The notes: generated by a model not told the origin, from the letters alone. A stretch of 64,000 bases of DNA from Heterobilharzia americana (GCA_944470555.2 OX104134.1:76502678-76566677), one strand, 5' to 3'; counted from the first letter of the stretch, positions 10,390 through 22,730 are shown. Made by a program: numbers and translations.

Positions 10390-12915
10390 TATACACTTTG
10401 GAACCGAGTGAGTTACCAGTTCTGCATGTATTTACTAGATGTTTCTACCAATGAAAGGGCTGTGGTAACCATTTTCATCAGGCACACTCGTTAAAATCGA
10501 AAGCTCCACATTATTACAACCTTCACAACAAATATTTTCTTTTCGACTGCAGAGACACTGCCTAAGATTCATTTCCTAATTGACAAGCATTGACCTAATT
10601 AAGGTGAACACTTGTGCTTTGTAGTTTCTTTAACGTGTGGATTCGTTTTATGGGGTAGTTTTTCTAGCTCTGTGTCCAACCTTCACTCTATATCCGTGCT
10701 TGTGACCGGCTTGTGACTAGTAAACTGGTTAAGCAGGTGAGGTTGATCTCCAGCATAGTAGTTACGTATGCGAGAACATTTGACATTTGCTTATTTAAAC
10801 ATATACGTATGGTTTGGTCGGGTTTGACCAGCTGCTGACTGCATGGATGAGGCGAAGGTTGTTGAGTGCCCTCCGTCTTTCACTTGTTCTCGTGAATATC
10901 ATCAAGAAGAGAATTGCTAGACTTGAGAAAACTGGCAGTACTGTAGTTCTTAATCACTGGAGATCTGTACTTCTCTTCCAAATGTATATGACGTCTGAAA
11001 CCTAAAAGATTTTTGCTCTCAATTCACATCTTCCTAATATTTTCTGAAATTCTTTCTTCAATAAATCTTTTTAGTCATTTCCGGAATACATCTGAGTACA
11101 TACAGTTGAATTTCCATTAAGTCGAATTATGACAACACGTAGTATGTGGAGTTTGTGCTTTGCACTGTCATCTTGTGCGACGAACGACACGAGTAGACAA
11201 TGAAATCATTCCATCTCACAGATTTCCCTCAGCTGTCTGCAACGTGAAATAGTTGTAATCGAAAGTTGAAGATAATTTCATAGAATTTGCTGATTTTAAA
11301 ATGAGGATTTTGACATATATTGAAAATTTACTTACAGAACCCAGTATAGTGCATTAAGCAAGAACAAGAAACTAGTCAGTGTATGACGATATCCCTAAAC
11401 CCTCTTTTTCTTGTTACTGGCAGTATTGACTCCTCTCACCTTGTCATTCCATTCACATACAACTCATCAACAATTTTAGTTTATACTTCCTGATTTCATT
11501 CTCTAATCGCTTATGTTCACTAGCCACCTGTGATTTTGTATAATCACTGTAGCTGATAAAATAAATGAGGAGACGTAGTTCATTTCTAGTTTTGACTGTT
11601 CTAATAGAGCTTTTGAGTTAATCGTAATCCTCAACTGAGGTTGGGTGTTATGCTACTTGCATTCTAGTAGACTGGGTGACTTTCTTCTTCGTTCATAGTT
11701 GGCTAGTATGGTGAAAAAAACGATATCATGATAAATGCAGCACGCACTGCTTTGTGAAGCAACTGCATAAAAAAAGGTTTTACTATAGACATTTACCTAT
11801 TTTTTTAAAAATGAGTTATAGCCTCCACCGCTCATGAATATCGCGAAAACTATCAGTCAATCAACATTTAAGCTACCATCAGAACTGGCCGGTTTGATTC
11901 TTATTACATCAACCATTTGGGATGATGTTACGAAATTCATCGTCTTTTTCCATGGTTTCCATGTCGGTTACCAACTTTTTTCATCATAGTCTCAGCAGTC
12001 GACTCAGCGTTACTCCACACTTCATCAGGAGGCGAATTGATGCCATGTCTAGATCAATGATTTGCCATCTAGTCCATACATGCATACATGGCCTTGTTGT
12101 CGTCCAGTTAAACTCAATTAGACTTCACTGTTGTCTATTCACTCACTTACTAAAGTCTTAACAAACACCTGTCCGCATTAACGCTTAAATGGCCTCCCAG
12201 TGGGTACTTCAGAGACAGCTGCAATACTTCTCTGATCCTCTCTAAACAGAAAGATCATTGCCTCATCTAGAAAGATTGTGACTAAATAGGTTGGTTGCAT
12301 ATTATTTGAAGTGCTTATTAACTGGAGTGTGATTCACTTTTGGCTATTTAAAAGTGATATGGAGGAAACAACTTCAAGCCTCATATTTTGCTTGAATCCT
12401 TCAATTCACTGTTCTGAACGTGAACGTAGAAAACAATAAAACAATGAATTTCTTCAACATTCAATAAAGTGTGCTAGTTCACAAGTTGTATCAAATTGCC
12501 TTCGACTTTCAATTTCACAGTGACATATTCATTAATATGTGGGATCTAGTTGGTACTTCAAGGTTTATTTTCATTTTATTGACTATAAAAGTAAACTAGT
12601 GTATTTAGCAATTCTATAGTTGGTATCGAAATTCAACTTTCTGGAGGAAAATACATTTTGAGCGAAAAATCCCAAATGAAATAGTTACTGGCAATACTAG
12701 TGCATACACGTAATGTCGTCCCATAGGATGGTGAATTTCGGTTACGTATTATTTTCAGTTATATGTTTATCTAATGACGGAGATAGAAAACAACCAGACT
12801 GTTGTAACTGCATTTTCTGTAAATTTTCATACTCAATTGACTAAGCACAGTTGAATTCTCTCTGTAACCATCCATTCGATGGTATAACTGAAAAGGAGCT
12901 TATTTAAGCAGATAA
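10390..12915. other. No gene recognised
   Basis: Unique AT-rich sequence up to the assembly gap. Short frames at 10814-11005 and 11922-12161 (plus) have no support. Confidence 0.45.
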
Positions 12916-13393
12916 NNNNNNNNNNNNNNNNNNNNNNNNNNNNNNNNNNNNNNNNNNNNNNNNNNNNNNNNNNNNNNNNNNNNNNNNNNNNNNNNNNNNN
13001 NNNNNNNNNNNNNNNNNNNNNNNNNNNNNNNNNNNNNNNNNNNNNNNNNNNNNNNNNNNNNNNNNNNNNNNNNNNNNNNNNNNNNNNNNNNNNNNNNNNN
13101 NNNNNNNNNNNNNNNNNNNNNNNNNNNNNNNNNNNNNNNNNNNNNNNNNNNNNNNNNNNNNNNNNNNNNNNNNNNNNNNNNNNNNNNNNNNNNNNNNNNN
13201 NNNNNNNNNNNNNNNNNNNNNNNNNNNNNNNNNNNNNNNNNNNNNNNNNNNNNNNNNNNNNNNNNNNNNNNNNNNNNNNNNNNNNNNNNNNNNNNNNNNN
13301 NNNNNNNNNNNNNNNNNNNNNNNNNNNNNNNNNNNNNNNNNNNNNNNNNNNNNNNNNNNNNNNNNNNNNNNNNNNNNNNNNNNNNNNNNNNNN
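12916..13393. other. Assembly gap (478 N)
   Basis: A run of N. The apparent minus-strand frame spanning it is an artefact. It lies just upstream of the repeat patchwork, where assembly would be difficult. Confidence 0.99.
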
Positions 13394-13489
13394 AGTATGC
13401 AGAGACAGTGGTGGAATAGAGTCATATCAAAGTACACAAAGCTGTATGATAGAATAACAATTTGAAGATAAGGCTAGTGAGAATGATTC

Positions 13490-13959
13490 AAGCTTTAGAT
13501 GTCAAGGATCAATACATCTGTGCCATTACGACCGATTTTTCAGCCATGTCATCAGTGTCCTCACCACCGATTCCGTTCGTCTCGTCGATCCCAAACAGGT
13601 AGACTACATCTCCACACACGACTCAAGCCAACAGTCAAGGACGTCACTGACTGGTCCCAATCTTGGTCTGGCCACCCTGAACCCATTTACAACCTGCTCC
13701 AACTTACCATAGAATGGCACGTTGAGGTATGCGTGCCTCACAAACACAGCACACATTCAAGGTGCGAGTTGCTAGAGTTTTGGCCAATCAAGCTTGTTAG
13801 CCAATGTGACGGAGGATGCGGACAATGAAGACTCCAAAGTGTAAATTGAAGCGTGGTTACAAGAGACCAGTGATGCTGTTCTCTAGACTCAGATCGTTGT
13901 GAAATGCTGCACAGCTACATACACTTCACTCACAATCACATGCAGAGAACGAGCGGACA
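13490..13959 (+). mobile_element. Degenerate retroelement-derived fragment
   Basis: The part around 13715-13870 (GTATGCGTG...CACAAACACAGC...GACGGAGGATGCGGACAATGAAG) is recognisably related to 42990-43130, which sits inside another retroelement copy. The frame 13499-13828 is not full-length for any protein I know. The relation is by nucleotide similarity only, and the source family is unresolved. Confidence 0.4.
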
Positions 13960-14032
13960 GCATACTCTACGTAGAGCAGGTGCTCACCAGGTGGCAGATT
14001 AATCTATGTAGAGTCAGGGGTAACCATATACA

Positions 14033-14256
14033 CTAAAAATCTACACAGAAGTCAAACATGAATAGTGTCAGTGGGCATCCTTGGCGTACACAACTGATCG
14101 CCGTCATTTGAATCGACATCTCTCCATTAGCCGTACGCAACAGTGAGTTTTCATAAACAGTGCCGGTTAACACAAGACACATGCTCAGTAGTCTCCTCAA
14201 CCTTATACAGCTACAACACCCTTCGGTCGACAAAGCAGAATGCCAACTCAAGGCCG
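14033..14256 (-). pseudogene. RT fragment with RQGCPL motif
   Basis: The minus-strand translation contains CVRQGCPLTLFMFDFCVDF, the non-LTR RT motif usually seen as S-x-RQGCPLSP-F-L-F-N-F. The downstream YADD box is absent, so this is a fragment. Its position relative to the neighbouring later-RT fragment (about 14960-15010, same strand) is opposite to protein order, so the two are separate pieces. The same fragment recurs at 40121-40344. Confidence 0.7.
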
Positions 14257-14399
14257 AATAATATGGCTTGCCTCAGTCAGTATATATGCGTCCCAAAATC
14301 GTTGAAATGTGCACATTTGGGTGAAGCAGATAGCCAAAACTCAGATAGAGGGTGACAGGGAGGTATGAAAAAATGTCGACATTCGGTATGAAAACTAAG

Positions 14400-15020
14400 A
14401 TGAAGGCAATTTGTGGGTACATCTGCATCAATGAGATCGATTCTATGCCATATCACCTACCATCTCCAACTACACACTCCAGATGTCACGCAGACCCCAA
14501 CTGGGAAGTCTACACTTGCATGCACGGTTCGGACCAACAGTCAGATTACACCGGTTTTAGTCTGGCCAACGCTAACTTTTATCCAGACTGAACCTACTTC
14601 ACCTAACATTGTACGACAGATCACATAGTGACTAGGCACGTGCAACATATCACGGCTGACCAAGGTTTACAACTTCATCAACTGACGTTTCCCTACTGCC
14701 TGAATTCCTGCATCTGACTTCCGTTCTACTGACGTCGTGGAACTATGACACACGACCTATGCTACGACGACAAGGCTAGACGAACACTCGAAGTCACCTC
14801 ATATCCTCCACTCTTAAGGACCATGTTTCACAGCAACATAGTAGAACAGAGTAAACTGCAGAGCAGTAAACTCGACCTTAAATACACAATCGAATATCAC
14901 GGCGGCACCATAAATGGCGTTAGTTGGCGAAAGCCCGGTGAGTCTTCAGTACCAGGGCAGAGATTCCATCGGTCACTGATGCATCACAACTGATCCGACT
15001 TCCCACGTAACTGAAGTGGT
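14400..15020 (-). pseudogene. Decayed RT C-terminal fragment
   Basis: The 14955-15012 stretch is the reverse complement of the post-YADD part of RTE copy 1 (near 19180-19245). It has the equivalents of VECVDHLG, the following S-R-I-S segment and the CGGTCACTGATG block. Related decayed minus-strand fragments lie at 20540-21170 and 46975-47720. No frame is intact. Copies recur at 40489-41109 and 48967-49587. Confidence 0.55.
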
Positions 15021-16237
15021 CAACACGTCGAATCATTCTAGTCCACATCATTAAACAAGACACCAACTCAGACCAGATAGGGAGCGAAATTTGCTTTGGG
15101 GTAGTAAGAAACGTATCCTGAACATTCTTAAATTGCCACTCAATGAATCCAGAAGACTCCGCTTCTTGTTCGCATCTTCATCCATATGACTAAAATCAAA
15201 TGAAGAAGAGAGGAGAAGCTAAATGTGAATAGAAAGAGTGGACCCACTAAAATTCAAAGATGAGGAAGGTCTGTAGTGACTGTAAAGAACTTGAGTGCCG
15301 ACACCAGGAAAAGTCCATTCCTCACGAAAGAGAAACGGGATTACTTTTGCAAGACCACAATGCCTAGTGTATATGTTTGCGGGTGGTCACATGGGATTTC
15401 GGAAGAGTTTTGGAGTGGTTTCATTCGGTTACCAGTGGACACTGAGGGCACGAAATTTCGTGAAGACAATAAGTGTGCTAACTTGATATCAATATTTCTT
15501 AACATCCTCTTCCTACAAGAAAAGGCAGTCTCAGCGTGGAATGTTAGTCATTTGTAAGGAATAATTTTATTGTTGTCACCCTTGTACACCCAACGACTTC
15601 ACCGTAGGACCCCATCATAACATATCTACGCTATGACGCCAGGTGCTTTTTGTCTTACCATTGTCTAACAGACCTTTCTGATTGAACCCCAAGAAATAAC
15701 CGTTCCCACCGGCACAGCTTGGGTCATTCCGATATTTAAGCTCAACGACCACATCAAGGTAGGACCTATCGGTTGCGATAGTCAAGGAGCATCAATAAAA
15801 TACGCACCGAACGCTGCTAAATAAAACGTAACCATCAGTTAAACATTCAAGCCAAAGAAACGTCACCTGACAAGAATTTTGATACTACCTGGAATTTATT
15901 GTTTGGACGTTGAGCGTTCAAAATTAATCTAGAACGCTAATGAAGGATCACTCACCAGCTGACGTAACACACAATAATTCAACTTAGTATCAATACAAAT
16001 ATTGCTCCATAGAAGTGAAAATTAGTATTTTCAAAAATGCAAGATTTTTAGAATATGGTTCACGAAACTACATATACATACATACCTCGACCGATAGCTA
16101 CTACCTTGATGTGGTGGTTGGGCTTGCATACCACAATGACCCAACGAGCTATGCTGGTGGAACACTTGTTCCCTCGAGGTCTTACCATACCAGAAAGGTC
16201 TATTGGATAGTGGTTAGGCGAAAAGCAGTTACCGTTG

Positions 16238-16257
16238 TAGTGTAAATCACTACACTA
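16238..16257. repeat. Hairpin in RTE 5' region, copy 1
   Basis: TAGTGT...ACACTA can form a short hairpin. The equivalent position in the older opposite-strand copy at 34569-34588 has a perfect 8-bp stem with a 4-base loop. The same hairpin is at 50805-50824 and 59493-59512 in copies 2 and 3. A structured 5' UTR element is possible; function is inferred only. Confidence 0.45.
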
Positions 16258-16298
16258 TGGTGGGGATCTGAGGGCGAAGTCGTGCTGCTGTTAGCTGG

Positions 16299-16730
16299 AT
16301 GGGGCGTGACAGCAGTAACATGTTTCCCTCGGATGACCAGCAGTGCCATGCTGATGCTGCCTTCTCAACGAAACGGGGGTTTAGAAAAGGTCGACCCCCA
16401 AAAATAACACACTCCACCATGCCTCACGGTTGCCAGGCCGGCGGTGTTGGTTCATTTGTCGTTTCTTTTCGACCATCCGGCCCCAAAACAACAAAAAATC
16501 AAAATAATCATACACAAAGGCTACCAGTGACATGCTTCAAGCAGATGCCCGACCGGCTCTGCGGTCACACAAATCTCTTTCAGGTACCTTTAGAAGAAAT
16601 AGCCTTCTACGGTGTGGGCAGCTGGGAAGTACCAACCACCCTCACAACTCTGTCAGTACTCAAGTTTCTTCAGACTGCTGTACACCTCCCCCTCATTACC
16701 TCCCCATCTTCCTCCACGTCTCCCAATTAA
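16299..16730 (+). pseudogene. RTE 5' open frame (ORF1-like or translated leader)
   Basis: A 143-codon frame starting MGRDSSNMFPSDDQQCH, in a different phase from the endonuclease frame that follows. Related peptide remains in the diverged minus-strand copy at 34285-34530 (MGWDSSKVFPLDYHQCH), so the frame was conserved for a time in the family. Its end (LCGHTNLFQVPLEEIAFYGV) also has a counterpart at 20117-20407. No nucleic-acid-binding motif is evident. RTE elements often lack a true ORF1, so this may be the N-terminal extension of the polyprotein separated by a frameshift. Confidence 0.5.
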
Positions 16731-16824
16731 CAATACTACATCATCTTCAATTTCTCCTAGCTCATCAGCCTTCGACAACGATCTGAGTCCACAGAACAGC
16801 ATCATTGGTCTCCTTAAACCACTC

Positions 16825-17877
16825 TCCAAATTACATATTGCAGCCTCCAATGTCTGCACCCTCCATCAAATTGGTCAACAGGCTTCGTTGGCCAAGACCC
16901 TAGCAACTCGGGGCATGGATGTGTGCTGTGTTTGTGAGATGAGACACACATACAGGACCCAAGTGCGGTTTATTCACCTAACATCTCCCGGCCAGTCTGG
17001 TGAATCCGCAAAATTCACACTTCGAGTTTCTGGAGATTTGACAGCTAGCTCTCGCGATATTGCAGGTGTAGGCATAGCATTAAGCACTAGGGCAGAAAGC
17101 TCACCACCAGACTGGATCCAAGTTGATAGTCGCCTCTGAGCTATGCGGCTGAACGGCACAGTGAGAACTAAAAGGAATAGTGAGACTCACCGTTGTCTCT
17201 TTGTAATCTCTGCTTACGCACCCACTGACTGCAGCTCAGATGAAGTGAAGGACGACTTCTACCGTAGACTGTCTAGCCTCTTCTCGAAAGCCAAACGTTC
17301 GGACGCGGTGGTTGTTGCAGGTGATTTCAATGTGCAGGTGGGTAGACTAAGTGAGGCAGAAAGGCACTTAGGTGGAACTTTCGGAGTCCCGGCTGAACAA
17401 ACAGATAACGGTGATCACCTACCACAAATGTGCTACAATAATCGCCTATTTTTGGCCAGCACAAATTTCAGACATAAGAAAAGACACTGTCTGACGTGGC
17501 TTCCACCGAGCTCATCTCAGCGATGGACACAGATAGACCACATTGCTATTAGTCATCGCTGGACAGGATCTGTGGAAGACTGCCGCTCCTCCTGGAGTAC
17601 ATGCTCGAATAGCGACCACGCGTTGGTCCGAGTGCGTTTATATCTGCGTCTGAATGGACGTAGGAAAAAGTTGGCAACAAAACCACCACGAGTACTGCTG
17701 GACAACGAAAACACCAAAGCCGTGTTCAGTGAGAAGTTGGCTAGGCAGTTGTCGGAACAGAAGACTATCACTCATCCAGGAAAAGCTTGCTGCCATCTCC
17801 AGTCTGCCGTAAAAGCAGCGCTGAAGACCGTAGCCGACTCCGAAAGAGAGGCAAAAAGAGCCAGTGGATATCAGTAG
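16825..17877 (+). pseudogene. APE-type endonuclease domain of RTE copy 1
   Basis: The domain would nick target DNA for target-primed reverse transcription. Visible motifs in order: IAASNVCTLHQ (the N-V-R-T-L strand), DVCCVCEMRH (catalytic E), ISAYAPT, VVAGDFNVQVG (D and N of GDFN), LTW, QIDHIAI and NSDHALV (the S-D-H box). All core catalytic positions are recognisable. The frame is broken by TGA at 17137-17139 (between the E and AYAPT motifs), TAG at 17875-17877 and TAA at 17890-17892. The same three stops occur in copies 2 and 3. Confidence 0.85.
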
Positions 17878-17892
17878 CCTCTTCCGAACTAA

Positions 17893-19669
17893 TGGATGCA
17901 CGTGAACGCATCCCTGACTGCAGGCCCCGAGTACAATGAACAGCTGGCACAACTTAAAAGTAGATTGAGAAGAAGTCTACGCAACGACCGCGAACAGTGG
18001 TGGGCAGCAAAGGCTAAACAGATCGAAAAGGCAGTGGCGATTGGTAACAGTCGGCAGTTATTTAGACTTACTAAGGAAATTGGGGGGGAGAGGTCGACTG
18101 CGGTTAGTGAGACCATAGCGGAGAAGGACGGATCTGCGATTCACTCGCAGGGGAGACGACTGGAACGATGGGCAGAACACTTCAAGGAGCAGCTTGACTA
18201 GCCTCCGGACACCATTGCGTTCCCCGCTATCCAGTCGGATCCTGAATCGGACATAAAGATAGGCCTACCAACACTAGGACAAGTTGAGAAAGCGGTAGGT
18301 AACCTGAAACGAGGGAGGGCAGCAGGACCAAACGGACTACCTGCTGAGGTATACAAGAACGGTGTCTAGGTGCTTATAGTCAGGTTAACGGAAGTGTTAA
18401 CCAGTATATGGGAATCAAATACGATCCCCTATGACTGGTCTAAGTCACTCATCATCCCAGTCTTCAAGAAAGGCGAGAAGTCCTCTTGTGATAACCACAG
18501 AGGAATCAGCCTGACGAACATAGTGCCTAAGATTCTAGGTTCTATAATTCTTCGATGCCCGAGTGGAGCTAGGGAGCAACAAACCCGAGAAAAACAAGCA
18601 GGCTTTATACCTGGCCACGGGTGTAGCCACCAAATATTCACACCGCGCCAGGTCCTGGAACATAGGTACACTTACAGACGCCCGGCACTACCTGTATTTC
18701 TCGACTTGAAGGCGGCATTCAACTCCGTTGATCAAGAATTCTTATGGCAATGTCTCACTGAAAGGCGTGCCGGGTAAGTGCATCACCTTATTGAAAGCTC
18801 TCTACTCGAACACATGTGGACATGTTAGAGTCTATGATGAAATGTCAGGTGAGCTGTACTCATCGAGTGGTGTCCGTCAAGGGTGCCCCACTCTCTCCAT
18901 TCTTATTCAATTTCATCATAGATATTCTTATGGAGGTTTCCCTCTCGTCGCCTGATTACACAGACGTTGAACTAATCGGTGGGAATTTTCGTTAGACCTA
19001 GAATATGCAGATGACATTGTCCTGTTAGGCGAACACGCTGACAAGATGCAGAGTCTTCTGAACACTTTGAGTAGCAATTTGAGAATGTTTGGAATGCGTT
19101 TCTCACCACCCAAATGCAAATTGCTGCTCCAGGATTGGTCATCAACGGTGCCACGGCTAACAATAGAGAGTGTAATGGTTGAGTGTGTTGACCACCTGGG
19201 AAGTAGGATCAGCCCTGCCCTAGTGCCTCGGTGGCCGATGAAATCTCTGCACGCATACAAAAGGCTCGAATGGTTTTCGCCAACTTACGCCACCTATGGC
19301 GCCGCCGTGATATCCGATTGTCTACTAAGAGTCGCGTGTACTGCACAGCAGTCCACTCTGTTCTACTGTATGGCTGTGAAACATGGCCATTCAAGGTGGA
19401 ACACATGAGAAGGCTGGCTTCAGGTGTTTGACCACCGTTGCCTTCGTAGTATAGGTCGCATTCCGTGGTGTCACCACGCGAGCAACGCAGAAGTCGGGAG
19501 TAGAGGTAAGTCAGTAGACGAGGTTATGAACCTTCATCGATTGAGATGGTTGCGACACGTACTACGTATGCCTAGTCGCCGTCTACCTCGTCACACAATG
19601 TTGGCTGAAGTAGGTTCAGGCTGGAAAAGGTCCGAGGTGACCAGACTAAAATATGGCATCAATGTATGA
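17893..19669 (+). pseudogene. Reverse transcriptase domain of RTE copy 1
   Basis: Motifs in order: RAAGPNGLPAEVYKNG; LIIPVFKKGEKSSCDNHRGI; KQAGFIPGHG; VFLDLKAAFNSVD (catalytic D); SGVRQGCP; LEYADDIVLLG (catalytic DD); then CKLLLQDW, VECVDHLG, RIQKARMVFANLRHLW and LLYGCETWPFKVEHMRRL. In-frame stops are at 18199-18201 and 18367-18369. Frameshifts occur near 18760, just after RQGCP near 18890, and later. The 18540-19690 part is absent from copies 2 and 3. The RT clade (RTE) is inferred from the motif set. Confidence 0.85.
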
Positions 19670-20029
19670 AGTCTCTGACTGTTGGTTTGAGCCATGTGGG
19701 ACGATGCAGACTAGGTGGTTGGGGTCGGTGGGACAAGAGGAACCAGTGGTTGAAGACTCTAGGTGATGGCATGGCTCAGAACCGACGTCAGTCGCGCAGA
19801 CGTGTACACACATTATCCTCATTTTAACGAAGCTGTGCCGAATCCCACCATTTTGGTCATTCCGCTTTTCTTCTCGTGCTCTATATTTCTTTTGACTGCA
19901 TTCTTATCTTCATCTTGCGCCTCACTGCCTTTTTACTTGATGTACTGATATGAGGTGTGTCAACTCGTACCGTTACGCAGTACTGCCTGGTGCTAGGTTG
20001 ATCTGGATGGATGGATGAAGAGGTTTAAT

Positions 20030-20516
20030 ATTAGTATCAGAAGGTGAAGGCAAACGAGGAGACAGAATTGAGGAGGATTAGTTGTGTGGTTGGGTCTTGT
20101 ATACAACTGGAAGCGTTCAAGCAGTTGATACTTTCTGGTTGCTCACTTCGTGTAAGGCTATTTCTTCTAAAGATACCCGAAAGAGAATAATATTTGTTTG
20201 ATGACAGAGCCCAAGGAACATCTGCTTGAGGTCGTTCAGTGAGGCCTTTTTGATGACAAGTGCTCTGTAGTATGGGAGATGTAGTTGGACATACGTACTG
20301 CGATTTTGGATTACACCACTAACCGCCGATGGCTGATCTAAGCCAGCATAATGCATCATCACATTGTTTAAGAACATGTCAGGGGCAACTGCTTTTTGCC
20401 GAATCACTATTCAATAGATCCGTATCGCATGGTAGAACTTGAGGGACAAACCTTCCACCAGAGTAGCTCGTGATATACAAGCCCGACCACCACTTAAAGG
20501 TAGCAGCTATACGTCG
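20030..20516 (-). mobile_element. RTE 5'-region fragment, minus strand
   Basis: It starts at about 20516 with a diverged canonical RTE start and reads leftward. Peptide at 20117-20407 (CHQTNIILFRVSLEEIALHEV) parallels CGHTNLFQVPLEEIAFYGV of copy 1. It abuts the 3' tail of copy 1. Only the 5' leader region is present. Confidence 0.65.
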
Positions 20517-20539
20517 ACTAAAAAGGACAAGGAGAAACG

Positions 20540-21170
20540 AGACTATAACGAAATTCGGTAAGAAAATAAAGTGCGGGTTCATCTGCGTCAACGCAGTCTA
20601 TACTGGGCCATATCAGCTAATGCTTCCAGACACCGATTTCGGACGTCACAGATAACCCAACCGGAAGTCTACATTTCTCTACATAGATCAGTCCAACAGT
20701 CAAGGACTTCATGAACTGATCCCATGTTGTAGTATGACCACCTTTAACCAGCCTGAATCTACTTCACCTTTGTTGTGACATGGGGTAAAGGGTCACTAGG
20801 CATGTCCAACACATCGAAGTAACCTTAGTCGGTATAAGTTACCGACCATATAGACTGAATTTTCTTTACTCCCTAAAACTCTGCACCTAACTTCTTCGTT
20901 TCTGACTAAGACTAAGATTCATAGGCTATGCTACGAAGGTAACAGTGATCGAATACAAAAAGGCTTCTCATATTCTCAATTCTTAATACTCATGTTTTAT
21001 AACCATACGGTAGAACACAGCGAATTACACTCAGTTCATAAGAAGCAATATTTTATTGCAGTCTACATGACGTAGATTAATGGAAGCCTATCGAGCCAAT
21101 GCATCCGTGCCGCGATTTCATCGGTCACCGACTCATCAGCGTTGGCCAGACTTCCTATTGTTTAACAAGG
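20540..21170 (-). mobile_element. Decayed RTE RT fragment, minus strand
   Basis: Related in sequence to 14400-15020 (for example GTGGGTTCATCTGCGTCAA, GTCAAGGACTTCATGAACTG, TTTCATCGGTCACCGACTCATCAG), but more diverged. No intact frame remains. Confidence 0.5.
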
Positions 21171-21469
21171 CACACTGTGGTAACAAATTCCGCACGGAGA
21201 GTCAGGGAATACCAGCTACCAGAATGCTCCCAGTGGTATACAAAATATAGTAAACGATAACTTATTTCATAAAGTTCCCTTTGCTTTTTGAGATAAGCAG
21301 TAAGCCTCATAAAACTTCCTCGACCTCTGACACGCGATCATTGATAGCGACTCAAGCCAGCTAAACGCCATTTCTAGACTCCTTAATCCATCCGCTGATT
21401 GGATGTAAAGCCTTAAACTTCCGAACCATATACCGAATCGGACAAAATATACCACCTTACCGAATTCTG

Positions 21470-22010
21470 TAACCTTGCTGAATGCATGTATGGTGCACTT
21501 CCACAACACATGTACAGGACCAAAGAGCTGTAATACATTTGACATCATCTACCAAACGTGGAAAGTCTGCAAAATTCACTTTAATCCTGACAGAAATACA
21601 ATGGGTAGCTATACGAGTGGAAAGTGCACCTTTTGGATGGATAAAAGTCAAAAGACTTGCATGTATTATTCGATAGAATGGATCCCTAATGAATAATATG
21701 CCAAGAAAGACTGTTAATGCTTAGTCACGATTTCCGCCTACTCACCCGCAGACTGCAGTTTGCACGATGCGTAAGTTGAGTTCTATTAAAAGTTGCCGAT
21801 TTCGCTGCACAGTGCAAAAAGTTTACATATAGTCATGATAAAAGGATACTTCAATGTTCAAGCAGGGAAGCTTAGCTAGTCAGAAAGGTATCTGCTGTAT
21901 GCCATGTCAACGAACCGACAGTGATGACTGTCGACAACTTGGTCCTGGCTACCACTAACTTTGAGCATTAGGAGAGACAGTCATGTCTAGCGCTAATTTG
22001 TTGTGTCCTA
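21470..22010 (+). mobile_element. Decayed RTE endonuclease fragment, plus strand
   Basis: The stretch follows the copy 1 endonuclease in order: a counterpart of MRHTYRTQVRF near 21490-21540, the AYAPTDCS equivalent near 21735, the GDFNVQ equivalent near 21850 (FNVQAGKL), and LVLATTNF near 21945. Frames are broken repeatedly. It is clearly older than copies 1-3. Confidence 0.6.
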
Positions 22011-22119
22011 CCATACGACTGAGACATGTCCTGCGAAAGATATCAGATTACAGGTTTTTATATCACATACTTCATAGCATTGGTTGCGTGTAGTTGAATC
22101 ACTGTATGAACTATGTCGA

Positions 22120-22345
22120 GGTTGAGCGGAGGGCACTGAAGCAGATCAATAGATACCGGTTGGATAGAAGCGATAGGCAGGAAACCCTAGACCTGGGTTT
22201 CATGCTTATTGGCACTCGTCAACAAGGCGTATCTGCTACACCTACGGAACTGATGTCTCAATAGAGATTCGAACCCGTCACCAGGTGCAGCAGTTAGAGA
22301 CGTTACTACTGAGTTATTCGGTCGACGACAGACCTGTAGGGCTAG
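22120..22345 (-). mobile_element. tRNA-derived SINE, family C
   Basis: On the minus strand a box A-like AACTCAGTAGTAACG (within 22301-22320) is followed by a near-consensus box B, GGGTTCGAATCTC (22264-22276). The spacing is about right for an internal pol III promoter. The body continues to about 22120 and shares a segment (22160-22230) with 30105-30190. It is not a functional tRNA gene: acceptor-stem pairing is absent. Confidence 0.6.
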
Positions 22346-22456
22346 ATTTGATACATTGATCGGTTACTGAAGGGTAACCAACTTCTTATCGTCTAATCCC
22401 GAGTGTTGATAGAATTCTACTGATCATTTTGCATTGTGGCCTAAATACTAGGCGGT

Positions 22457-22730
22457 TCAGTGTCGCGATGAACTATGATAGATCTCCGCGAATGGGGTTG
22501 TGAATTTCCACTGACTGAGGTGGGTTGAATATTCATTACACTTGTTGAGCCACCAATCACCTCGATGTGCAATAACCAGACTATAACCTGGCACCAAACT
22601 ATGAAGTTCCTGAGTGTTAGTATGAGTCATGTAGGAAGTTGTAGCATGTCTGGTTTGGGTCCTCGAGACAAAACGAGTCAATGGTGGGGACCCTTGGTGG
22701 CTGAAAACCGGTCGTAATTGCACTGATGTA
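22457..22730 (-). repeat. Interspersed repeat, family D
   Basis: The core (GTGATTGGTGGCTCAACAAGTGTAATG...ATTCAACCCACCTCAGTCAGTGG, minus) recurs in plus orientation at about 39525-39590. The 88-codon minus frame here has no recognised domain. It is probably an unclassified transposon 3' region. Confidence 0.5.

Larger units (their letters stand above)
13960..16087 (+). repeat. Duplicated flank module, copy 1
   Basis: This stretch precedes RTE copy 1. Its first 1.28 kb (13960-15243) recurs at 40048-41332, and the part from 14378 onward recurs at 48945-50654 with very few differences. The module is itself assembled from antisense RT fragments (14033-14256 and about 14400-15020) plus sequence I cannot assign (15020-16087). 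The short plus-strand frames in it (for example 14352-14591 and 15276-15557) recur only because the DNA is duplicated. They are not supported as genes. Confidence 0.85.
16088..20013 (+). mobile_element. RTE-clade non-LTR retrotransposon, copy 1 (fullest)
   Basis: The element begins with CGACCGATAGCTACTACCTTGATGTGGTGG, a start also seen (diverged) at the 5' ends of the minus-strand copies near 20516, 34720 and 43795. In order it holds a 5' region with an open frame, an APE-type endonuclease and an RT. It ends near 20013 in a short GGAT repeat (GGATGGATGGATG), the kind of microsatellite tail typical of RTE elements. The RT core is present here but carries stops and frameshifts, so the copy is dead. 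It shares 2.45 kb of 5' sequence (16088-18539) with copies 2 and 3 with very few differences. Confidence 0.9.

Noticed and set aside
12904..13437. Long minus-strand open frame
   Set aside because: It runs through the N gap; there is no real coding sequence.
14352..15557. Plus-strand frames repeated at 40.4-41.1 kb and 48.9-50.1 kb
   Set aside because: They are conserved only because the DNA is duplicated; the recognisable coding signal here is antisense RT.
17553..18116. Minus-strand frames of 60-104 codons, repeated three times
   Set aside because: They are shadows of the RTE endonuclease and RT frames on the plus strand.
22255..22325. A functional tRNA gene
   Set aside because: Box A and B are good, but the acceptor and anticodon stems do not pair; it is a SINE head.
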